Of a DNA stretch of 64,000 nucleotides, positions 57,898 to 64,000 are shown in pieces (the first letter of the stretch is position 1; each line of letters opens with the position of its first letter). This DNA is from Rubrivirga sp046845755. Its GTDB lineage: Bacteria > Bacteroidota > Rhodothermia > Rhodothermales > Rubricoccaceae. The translations under genes and the position numbers were made by a program. The notes below the pieces were generated by a model that saw only the letters and a program-made list of their open reading frames with translations, was not told the DNA's origin and searched no databases. Where the stretch lies: positions 248,001 to 312,000 of the forward strand of contig NZ_CP177357.1 in assembly GCF_046845755.1 (NCBI RefSeq). Reading direction: 5' to 3'.

Positions 57898-59621
57898 GAG
57901 AGGGCGTCGAGGTCGGTCAAGAGAGACTCGGCGCGGTCGGCGAGGGCGGCGGCGGGCGGGGCGCCCAGGCCGGGCGCGAACCGGCCCCGGGTGGCGTCGG
58001 CGAGCACGGCGAGCGTCTGGTCGCGGAGCGCGGGCGGCGCGGCGGCGAGCGTGGCCGCGAGGTCGTCGGGGCTGGCGACGGCCGGCGCGTCGAGCCGCTC
58101 GCTCAGGTAGCCCCGCACGGCGCCTTCGACGGCCGCGTAGCCCTCGGGGCCCGCCAGCCCCCGTGCCTCGGCGAGTCGGCGCGCGGCGTCGGCACGCGCG
58201 CGGCGGCGGCGCTTGTCCGGGGTGTCGGCGTCCAAGCGGCGGCGCCCGGCGCGGGCGGCGAGGAAGAGCCCGCCCGCAAGCGCGGGGAGCGCGAGCCCGC
58301 CGCCGAGCACGCCCCACAGCCAGCCGGGGGCGGCGGTGCGTCGGCTCCAGTCCGCGGACGTCAGGAGGTCGGCCGGGGCGGCGCCGGGCGCGGGCGTCGA
58401 GAGGAGGGCGGGGCCGTCGACGTCGACGCGGATCGGCTCCGTCCGCAGCGTCTTGTACTGGCCGTCGGCGGGGTCGAAGTAGGTCCACGGCGCCGACGGG
58501 ATGTCGAGCGTGCCGCCGCCCTGAGGCACAAGGGTGTAGTCGAAGGTTTTGACGCCGCGCAACGTCTGGCCGCCCCGGAACAGCTCCTGCTCGGATTTCG
58601 GGTCGTAGGCGTCGACGCCCGGCGGGACCGCCAGCTCGGGCGCGTCGAGCGTCGCGATGTTGCCCGTCCCCGTGATGTCGACCCGGACGCGGACCGCCTC
58701 GCCCGCGTCGGCCGCCACCGCGGGCAGCGTGGTCCGGAGCTGGAATTGGCCGACGGCACCGGTGAAGGAATCCGGGGCGCCGTCGGGGAGCGCGCGGACC
58801 TCGACGGTCGCCTCGGGCGCGATCACCTCGCGGTCTTCCAAGCGCCGCGTGAAGGGCGAGAAGAACGGGGCGAACGGGTCGTTCGAGAAGCTCCGGTCGG
58901 TGCGCAACAGGTCGACCGAGAACGTCATCGGCGCGAGCGTCAAGGTCCCGGCGCGCGTGGCGAAGAGGGCGACGCGGCGGATCGTGACGGCCTCGTAGGG
59001 CGCGCCGCCGACGGTCGTCGGGCGTGGGTACGCGGGGCCGACATCCATCTCCTCGCGCCACGCCCCGGGCGCGTCCCACGTCCCGACCGGCGACGTCTCG
59101 CGGGGCTGCACCTGGGGTTCGAAGTAGAGCACGTAGTCGACGACGATCTGCTGGCCGACGACGGCGGTCCGCCGCGACGGCTCGGCGCGGATAAAGAGCT
59201 CGCGCCCGCCCGACGGCGCTGCGCGCGGGCTGGCGACGGGTGCCCCGCCCACGACGAGCACGGACTGCGCGGGCGCCGAGACCGGCACGCCGGCCACGCT
59301 CGCGCGGAAGCGCGCCACGCGGCCCGTCCCGGGCCGCGTGGCGCGGTAGATCCAGGCCACGCGCCGCTCGACCTGGCCGTTGAAGCTGGTCATGGCGTCG
59401 AGCACCGGCTGGCGCGAGACGAGCTCGAGCGCGCCGGTCGCCAGCGGGGGCCCGACGCGCTCGCCGCGCCCGCCCGCCAGCGTGACGGTGTACGTGACCG
59501 TCTCGCCGACCTGGATCCGGGTGGCGGACAGGCTCGCGGACGCCGACTGCGCCGCCGCGCCGACGGCGAGCAGCGCCGCCAGCAGGAGGGGCACGAGGGC
59601 GCGATGGAGTGGGGCGGTCAC
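57894..59621 (-). CDS. batD: BatD protein
   Basis: A 575-residue BatD: signal peptide (LLLAALLAVGAAAQ), an Ig-like beta N-terminus (SATRIQVGETVTYTVTLAGG), then FNGQVERRVAWIYRATRPG and the family-typical FIRAEPSRRTAVVGQQIVVDYVLYF (shown in part: RTAVVGQQIVVDYVLYF), a membrane helix near 425-450 (GVLGGGLALPALAGGLFLAA) and an Arg-rich cytoplasmic C-terminus. The Bat system is linked to stress/aerotolerance in Bacteroides and to VWA/MoxR complexes. Overlaps both neighbours by 4 bp, so translation is coupled. Confidence 0.9.
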   Translation of the reverse strand: MTAPLHRALVPLLLAALLAVGAAAQSASASLSATRIQVGETVTYTVTLAGGRGERVGPPLATGALELVSRQPVLDAMTSFNGQVERRVAWIYRATRPGTGRVARFRASVAGVPVSAPAQSVLVVGGAPVASPRAAPSGGRELFIRAEPSRRTAVVGQQIVVDYVLYFEPQVQPRETSPVGTWDAPGAWREEMDVGPAYPRPTTVGGAPYEAVTIRRVALFATRAGTLTLAPMTFSVDLLRTDRSFSNDPFAPFFSPFTRRLEDREVIAPEATVEVRALPDGAPDSFTGAVGQFQLRTTLPAVAADAGEAVRVRVDITGTGNIATLDAPELAVPPGVDAYDPKSEQELFRGGQTLRGVKTFDYTLVPQGGGTLDIPSAPWTYFDPADGQYKTLRTEPIRVDVDGPALLSTPAPGAAPADLLTSADWSRRTAAPGWLWGVLGGGLALPALAGGLFLAARAGRRRLDADTPDKRRRRARADAARRLAEARGLAGPEGYAAVEGAVRGYLSERLDAPAVASPDDLAATLAAAPPALRDQTLAVLADATRGRFAPGLGAPPAAALADRAESLLTDLDALS

Positions 59622-60142
59622 CAGTCCTTCTCGGAGCGCTGGCGCTGCGACGGGTTGCGGCGGAGCTCGCGCAAGAGGAGCTGTTCCTCACCGCCGACGG
59701 CGTCGAGAATGCGCTCGGCTTGCTCGGGCGTCATCGCGCCTTGCTGGGTGCCGGTCGGCTGGGCGGGCGCCTCGCCGGCGCCCGCCTGCTGGTCCTGCGT
59801 GCGCGTCTGGTCGGCCTCGGCGTCGGAGTCGCCCTCACCGGGCGGCGGGTCGCCCTCGCCTTCGGGCTCACCCTCGTCGCCCTCGCCGCCGTCCTGGGGC
59901 TGGTCCTGCTGGCCGCCGCCCTCGTCCTGCTCGTCCTGCTGCTGCTCGATCAAGTCGCGCAGGGCCTGGAGCTTGGCGTCGTCGGGGGCGAGCGCGAGCC
60001 CGGCCTGGACGGCCTGGAGCGCGCGGCCGGTGTCGCCGTCGATAAAGGCCTGCGCGCCGGTGTGGTAGAGGTCGCTGGCCTGAGGCGGGGGCGCTTGCGC
60101 GAGCAGGGCCAGCGAGGCGAGCAGGACGAGGGGTCGGATCAT
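59618..60142 (-). CDS. TPR protein with acidic low-complexity tail (Bat operon)
   Basis: A 174-residue protein. Signal peptide (MIRPLVLLASLALLAQA), one or two TPR-like helices (DLYHTGAQAFIDGDTGRALQAVQ), then a Gln/Asp/Glu/Gly-rich unstructured stretch (about 65-135) and a short C-terminal helix (GGEEQLLLRELRRNP). It occupies the place of batC-like genes, though the main TPR unit of BatC seems to be fused to the VWA protein upstream. ATGA overlaps on both sides. Confidence 0.72.
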   Translation of the reverse strand: MIRPLVLLASLALLAQAPPPQASDLYHTGAQAFIDGDTGRALQAVQAGLALAPDDAKLQALRDLIEQQQDEQDEGGGQQDQPQDGGEGDEGEPEGEGDPPPGEGDSDAEADQTRTQDQQAGAGEAPAQPTGTQQGAMTPEQAERILDAVGGEEQLLLRELRRNPSQRQRSEKDW

Positions 60143-61833
60143 CGGACGGAGGTCTCGATCTCGGCGACGCCGCCGAGGCGCTGGATAAAGTCGGCATAGG
60201 CGGCGACCGTGGAGTCGCGCGCCAAGCCGTCCTGCATGACGGACAGGGCCGCCGGGTATTGCCGCGCGGCGACGAGCGAGTCGGCCTGCGCCTTGAGCCG
60301 TCTGGCGAAGTCGGAGGGCCCGGGTGGGGGAGGGGGCTCCTCGCCGATCAGGCGCCGCGCGATCTCCTGGTTGCGGCGCGCGCGCGCGAGTCCGGGGTCC
60401 AAGCGCAGGGCGACGCGCAGCAAGGAGTCGGCGCGCGAGGGCTGGCCTTCAAGAAGCGCGGCGGTCCCGGCGTCGGCCGCGAGCGCGGCGCGCTGGGCGG
60501 GCGTGTCGGCAAAGGCGAGGGCGGCGGTGAACGCGCTGTCGGCCCCGGCCCACCGCTCCTGGGCGGCGCGCGCGGCACCGAGGGTGTGCCACAGGTTCGC
60601 GCGCATCGGGCGCCCCAGATCGGGTAGTGCGAGGGCGGGGACGATCCGGGCCTCGGCGCCCTCGCCGTCGCCGTCGGCCAGCATCGAGATCGCCGCACGG
60701 CCGGCTCGCGCCGCCGGGGACACGGCGACGAACGCGTCCCCGCACCCGCTCAGCACCAACAGCGCGAGCCCGGCGGCGACCGGCGCGGTCGCGCGCGTCA
60801 CGTCGGGGCTGGCGGGCGCGTCGTCGTCGCGCGTCGTCGGGGGGCGCAGGGCGACGAGCCGCTCCGCCAGCAGGAGCAGGAGCGCGAGCCCGAGGGGCCA
60901 CTGGAACCGCTCGGCCGCCGCGGCCACTTCGTCGCGCGCGATGACGGCCCGGTCGAGCCGGTCCAGCGCCTCGTTCACGGCGTCCGCGGCGCTCCGGCGC
61001 TCGACGCGGAACAGCCCGTCGCCCGCCAGCTCGTCGAGCGCCCCGCTCGCGAACCGCGACACGACAGGCGCCCCGGTCCGGTCGGTCTTGACGCCGCGCC
61101 GCCGGCCGCGGTACACCTCGGGGACCGGGCCGCCCTCGTCGGTCCCGATGCCGAGCGCGAGGATCTCGACGCCGTTGTCGCGCAGCCGGTCGGCCGCTGC
61201 GCCCAGCCCGCCCTCGTGGTCCTCGCCGTCCGAGACGACGAGGAGGGCGCGCGGTCGGCGGTCGTTGTCGGCGCCCGCGTCGAAGGCCGCCTCGGCGGTG
61301 CGGAGCGCGCGCGCGAAGTCGGTCCCCTGCACGCCGACCTGCTCGGGGTCGGCGGCGTTCAAAAAGAGACGCAAGGCGCCCCGGTCGGTCGTCAGCGGGC
61401 TCTGCAGGAAGGCGTCGCCCGCGAAGACGACGAGCCCGACCCGGTCGCCGCGCCGGGCCTCGACGATCCGCTCGATCTCGAGCTTGGCGCGGTCCAGGCG
61501 GGACGGCGCCACGTCCTCGGCGCGCATCGAGTCCGACACGTCGAGGGCGATCAGCAGGTCCAGGCTTTCCTGCCGCCCCTCGCGAAGCTGGGTTCCCGCC
61601 CGGGGCCCCGCGAGCGCGATGGCGGCGGCGGCGACGGCCCCGACGAGCAGCGCCGCCCGAATCCGTCGGTGCCGCGCGAGCGGCCGCAGGGCCGACGCCC
61701 GCGCCTCAGCGCGGTCCCCCAAGAACAGCCGCAGCGCCTCGCCCCGCTTGCGCGCGGCGACGGCGAACGCGGCCACGACGGCCGGCACGAGCACGGCCGC
61801 CAGCAGCAGGAGGGCGGGGGAGCGGAAGGACAT
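60139..61833 (-). CDS. batB: BatB-BatC fusion: VWA domain plus TPR domain
   Basis: A 564-residue protein. N-terminal membrane helices (about 7-28 and 59-78) frame a von Willebrand A domain with MIDAS residues D98, S100 and S102 (DVSDS), T171 and D202 (SDGED). A membrane helix follows (about 312-328). Then comes a stretch LALLVLSGC at 356-364 that looks like a lipoprotein signal, and a C-terminal TPR region (about 385-500). It thus joins BatB to a TPR lipoprotein in one chain. First gene of the operon; no moxR, DUF58 or batA gene precedes it here. Confidence 0.85.
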   Translation of the reverse strand: MSFRSPALLLLAAVLVPAVVAAFAVAARKRGEALRLFLGDRAEARASALRPLARHRRIRAALLVGAVAAAAIALAGPRAGTQLREGRQESLDLLIALDVSDSMRAEDVAPSRLDRAKLEIERIVEARRGDRVGLVVFAGDAFLQSPLTTDRGALRLFLNAADPEQVGVQGTDFARALRTAEAAFDAGADNDRRPRALLVVSDGEDHEGGLGAAADRLRDNGVEILALGIGTDEGGPVPEVYRGRRRGVKTDRTGAPVVSRFASGALDELAGDGLFRVERRSAADAVNEALDRLDRAVIARDEVAAAAERFQWPLGLALLLLLAERLVALRPPTTRDDDAPASPDVTRATAPVAAGLALLVLSGCGDAFVAVSPAARAGRAAISMLADGDGEGAEARIVPALALPDLGRPMRANLWHTLGAARAAQERWAGADSAFTAALAFADTPAQRAALAADAGTAALLEGQPSRADSLLRVALRLDPGLARARRNQEIARRLIGEEPPPPPGPSDFARRLKAQADSLVAARQYPAALSVMQDGLARDSTVAAYADFIQRLGGVAEIETSVR

Positions 61834-61966
61834 AGACGGAGGCTACCAACGCCGCGCGGGGTGCGCGCGTGCCCCGCCCATCCCCGCGCGCCGCCGCTCG
61901 TCACCCTGCCGCCCCGCCCATCCGAATCCGCCGGCCGCCGTCGGGGCCTCGCGGTAGTCTCGGGCC

Positions 61967-63043
61967 ATGCCCCGACACCCCACCCGCACCCGCCTCTACT
62001 GGATCTGCCAGCTCGCCGGCTGGGCTGTCGGGGAGGCCGTGTTCGTCGGGCTTGCAGCGGCGACGGGGGGTATCGAGGGCTTCGCGACGCCCGCGCAGTT
62101 CGGGGTCGCGCTCATCGAGGGCTATGTCCTGAGCGTGGCCGCGACGCACGGGATCCACCTCGTGGCCGGGCGGTGGGGCTGGCGGTCGCTGTCGCTCGGG
62201 GCGCTCGTGCTTCGGTTGATCGCGGCGGCCGTCGTGGCCGCGTTCGCGACCCAGGCCGTCGGGACGGCCGTGTCGGCGGTGATCGACCCCTGGCTCGTGC
62301 CGGGCCGGCCGTACTCGGTCCCTTCGATCGGTGCCGCCGTGGCGAGCGCGCTCACGCTGTCCACCATCTACGTCGTCTGGGCGGCGGTGTACGCCCTGGC
62401 GGCGACGGCCTTCCGGCTGGCCGACGCCGAGCGCGAGCGGCTGGGCCTGCGGGCGGCGCTCGCGGAGTCCCGGATGCGGGCGCTCGAGTACCAGCTCAAC
62501 CCGCACTTCCTGTTCAACGCGCTCAACACGGTCCGCGCGCTCGTCCGCGACGAGCCCGAGGAGGCCCGCCGGGCGGTGACCCTGCTCTCGGGCCTGCTCC
62601 GCCGGACGTTGGCGGCCGGGCGCGAGACGACGCACCCGCTCCGCGACGAGCTCGCCCTCGTCGGCACCTACCTCGACCTCGAGGCCTTGCGCTTCGACGG
62701 CCGCCTGCGCGTCCGGCTCGACGTGGCCGACGACGCGCTCGACGCGGCGGTGCCGGCGCTGCTCGTCCAGACGCTCGTCGAGAACGCCCTCAAGCACGGC
62801 GTCGCCCGGCGCCGCGACGGCGGCGAGGTCGTCGTCTGGGCCGCACGCGACGGCGACCGGCTCGCCCTCCGGGTCGAGAACCCGACCGCGAGCGGACCAG
62901 CCCCCGACGGGACCGGGACCGGGCTCGCGAACGCCCGCGAGCGCCTGGCCCTCCTGTTCGGCGACGCCGCCCGCCTCGACCTCGCCGTCGACGCGGAGCG
63001 CGCCGTGGCGTCCGTCACCCTGCCCATCGTCTCCGATGCCTGA
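61967..63043 (+). CDS. LytS/YehU-type sensor histidine kinase
   Basis: A 358-residue kinase with four membrane helices in the first 150 residues, then a His_kinase domain with phospho-acceptor H180 in YQLNPHFLFNALNTVR, and an ATPase domain (LLVQTLVENALKHGV, LRVENPTAS, GTGLANARERLALLFG). This family signals to LytTR regulators, as here. Start ATG at 61967. The 133-bp region between it and the leftward Bat operon must contain both promoters. The stimulus is unknown. Confidence 0.92.
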   Translation: MPRHPTRTRLYWICQLAGWAVGEAVFVGLAAATGGIEGFATPAQFGVALIEGYVLSVAATHGIHLVAGRWGWRSLSLGALVLRLIAAAVVAAFATQAVGTAVSAVIDPWLVPGRPYSVPSIGAAVASALTLSTIYVVWAAVYALAATAFRLADAERERLGLRAALAESRMRALEYQLNPHFLFNALNTVRALVRDEPEEARRAVTLLSGLLRRTLAAGRETTHPLRDELALVGTYLDLEALRFDGRLRVRLDVADDALDAAVPALLVQTLVENALKHGVARRRDGGEVVVWAARDGDRLALRVENPTASGPAPDGTGTGLANARERLALLFGDAARLDLAVDAERAVASVTLPIVSDA

Positions 63044-63803
63044 CCCCCGCCCCCTCCGCGCCGTCGTCGTGGACGACGAGCGGCTCGCCCGCCGCGAGCT
63101 CCGGACCCTGCTCGCGGCCCACCCCGAGGTCGAGGTCGTCGCCGAGGCCGTCGACGCCGACGCCGCCGAGGCCGTGCTCGCCGGGCTCGCCGCCGACGGC
63201 GCGCCCCCGGACGTCCTGTTCCTCGACGTCCAGATGCCGGGGCGGACCGGGTTCGACCTGCTCGACGGGCTCGACGCCGCGCCCGACGTCGTGTTCGTGA
63301 CGGCCTACGACGAGCACGCGCTCCGGGCCTTCCGCGTGAGCGCGCTCGACTACCTGCTCAAGCCGGTCGACCCGGAGCGGCTGGCCGAGGCCATCGCCCG
63401 CGTGGCGGCCCGGGCGGCGGCGCGGCCGGCCGACGCGCCCGCAGTCGGCGGCCCGCTCGGGCCCGTCGACCGCGTGTTCGTCAAGGACGGCGACCGGATG
63501 CACCTCGTCCGGCTCGGCGACGTCCGCCGGTTCGAGTCGGTCGGCAACTACACGCGGCTCCACTTCGACGGGCCGGCCGGGCCGGAGACCGCCGTCGTGG
63601 CGCGGTCGCTGTCGGGCCTCGAAGACCGCCTCGACCCCGCCCACTTTGCCCGCGCCAGCCGGGCCGACCTGGTCGGGCTGGCGCACGTCGTCGGCATCGA
63701 CGACGCGCTCAACGGCGGGCTGCTCGCCCGCCTCACCGACGGGACGACCGTCGAGTTCTCGCGCCGCCGCGCGGCGGCCTTGCGCGACCGTCTCCGCCTC
63801 TGA
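63036..63803 (+). CDS. LytTR-family response regulator
   Basis: A 255-residue regulator. Receiver domain: acidic pocket D13-D14, phospho-acceptor D64 in LFLDVQMPG, then VVFVTAYDEHALRAF and the lysine in YLLKPVDPERL. LytTR DNA-binding domain from about 150 (VFVKDGDRMHLVRLGDVRRFESVGNYTRLHF, given as RLGDVRRFESVGNYTRLHF) to SRRRAAALRDRLRL. It overlaps the kinase gene by 8 bp and is its partner. The next gene starts 22 bp on and may be in the same operon. Confidence 0.93.
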   Translation: MPDPRPLRAVVVDDERLARRELRTLLAAHPEVEVVAEAVDADAAEAVLAGLAADGAPPDVLFLDVQMPGRTGFDLLDGLDAAPDVVFVTAYDEHALRAFRVSALDYLLKPVDPERLAEAIARVAARAAARPADAPAVGGPLGPVDRVFVKDGDRMHLVRLGDVRRFESVGNYTRLHFDGPAGPETAVVARSLSGLEDRLDPAHFARASRADLVGLAHVVGIDDALNGGLLARLTDGTTVEFSRRRAAALRDRLRL

Positions 63804-63825
63804 TTCCCGCACCACCCCCACCCCG

Positions 63826-64000
63826 ATGAAACTCGTTCTCCTCGCCCTCGCCCTCGCCCTCCTCGCCGCCCCCGCCGTCGCCCAGGACGTCGCCGAGCCC
63901 GCGCTCCGCGCCGAACTCGTCGACCGGCTCGCCGTCGAGCAGGACATCCGCCAGCGGCTGATCGCCACGGGCGCCTTCGCCACCGGCGCCCTCGCCGACC
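63826..64000 (+). CDS. Secreted protein, N-terminal part
   Basis: The first 58 codons are visible. MKLVLLALALALLAAPAVAQ is a clear signal peptide with a signal-peptidase I site after AVAQ or AVA-Q. The following sequence (PALRAELVDRLAVEQDIRQRLIA) is helical and charged. Probably co-transcribed with the LytS/LytTR pair. Family cannot be told from this fragment. Confidence 0.7.
   Translation, partial: MKLVLLALALALLAAPAVAQDVAEPALRAELVDRLAVEQDIRQRLIATGAFATGALAD

Overview
The window is very GC-rich bacterial DNA with strong G/C bias at third codon positions. Several traits point to a member of the Bacteroidota/Rhodothermota (Rhodothermia, possibly Rubricoccaceae-like): a 31-residue AURKAIP1/COX24-type protein, a Bat (VWA/TPR) operon, a DUF5916 outer-membrane protein, a Bacteroidota-type tyrosine recombinase, LytS/LytTR regulation and -7 boxes of the TAnnTTTG kind. 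The species assignment is inference; the gene families are read directly.

Region 1 (1-15.8 kb, minus strand) is a type VI secretion locus. In transcription order it reads ECF sigma factor, Ser/Thr kinase, FHA protein, TssJ, TssK, TssL, TssM, TagF, TssA, TssB, TssC, Hcp, TssE (cut by the window edge). The TssJ-TssL-TssM membrane complex, the TssB/TssC sheath, the Hcp tube, the TssE/TssK/TssA baseplate parts and a TagF/FHA/kinase post-translational control set are all present. This is the proteobacterial (class i) layout. TssL carries about 20 DPF motifs in a long disordered head.

Region 2 (16.1-26.9 kb) is ordinary chromosome: an amidohydrolase lipoprotein, a DUF5916 protein, a SprT-like metalloprotease, a hybrid PAS histidine kinase, a membrane-anchored winged-helix regulator and a serine hydrolase fused behind a membrane domain.

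Region 3 (26,998-51,462) is a genomic island of about 24.4 kb integrated in the 3' end of ssrA (tmRNA, minus strand, 51,442-51,813). A 22-bp direct repeat marks both ends, and an integrase with a small HTH (excisionase-like) gene sits next to the tmRNA. Cargo is a set of small unknown genes, an ArdC-like antirestriction protein and a BREX operon: brxA-like, brxB, brxC, pglX, [NYN nuclease, STAND/NACHT-like NTPase, RHH antitoxin, PIN toxin], pglZ, brxL and one unknown gene. The bracketed block inside an otherwise type I-like BREX operon is the strongest candidate for a new defence module. The central part of pglX is GC-poor relative to its surroundings, as if the specificity region had been exchanged. 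The island also left its mark on ssrA: the original terminator and the encoded CCA end now lie 24 kb away at the left junction, while the island supplies a substitute terminator.

Region 4 (51.8-64 kb) is chromosome again: a lipoprotein, a candidate small RNA or attenuated leader, the COX24-type gene, a YtxH protein, YaaA, uridine kinase, an RDD protein, a J-domain protein, thymidine kinase, a four-gene Bat operon (VWA-TPR fusion, TPR protein, BatD, BatE-like), a LytS/LytTR two-component pair and the start of a secreted protein. No rRNA, tRNA, CRISPR array or insertion sequence was seen.
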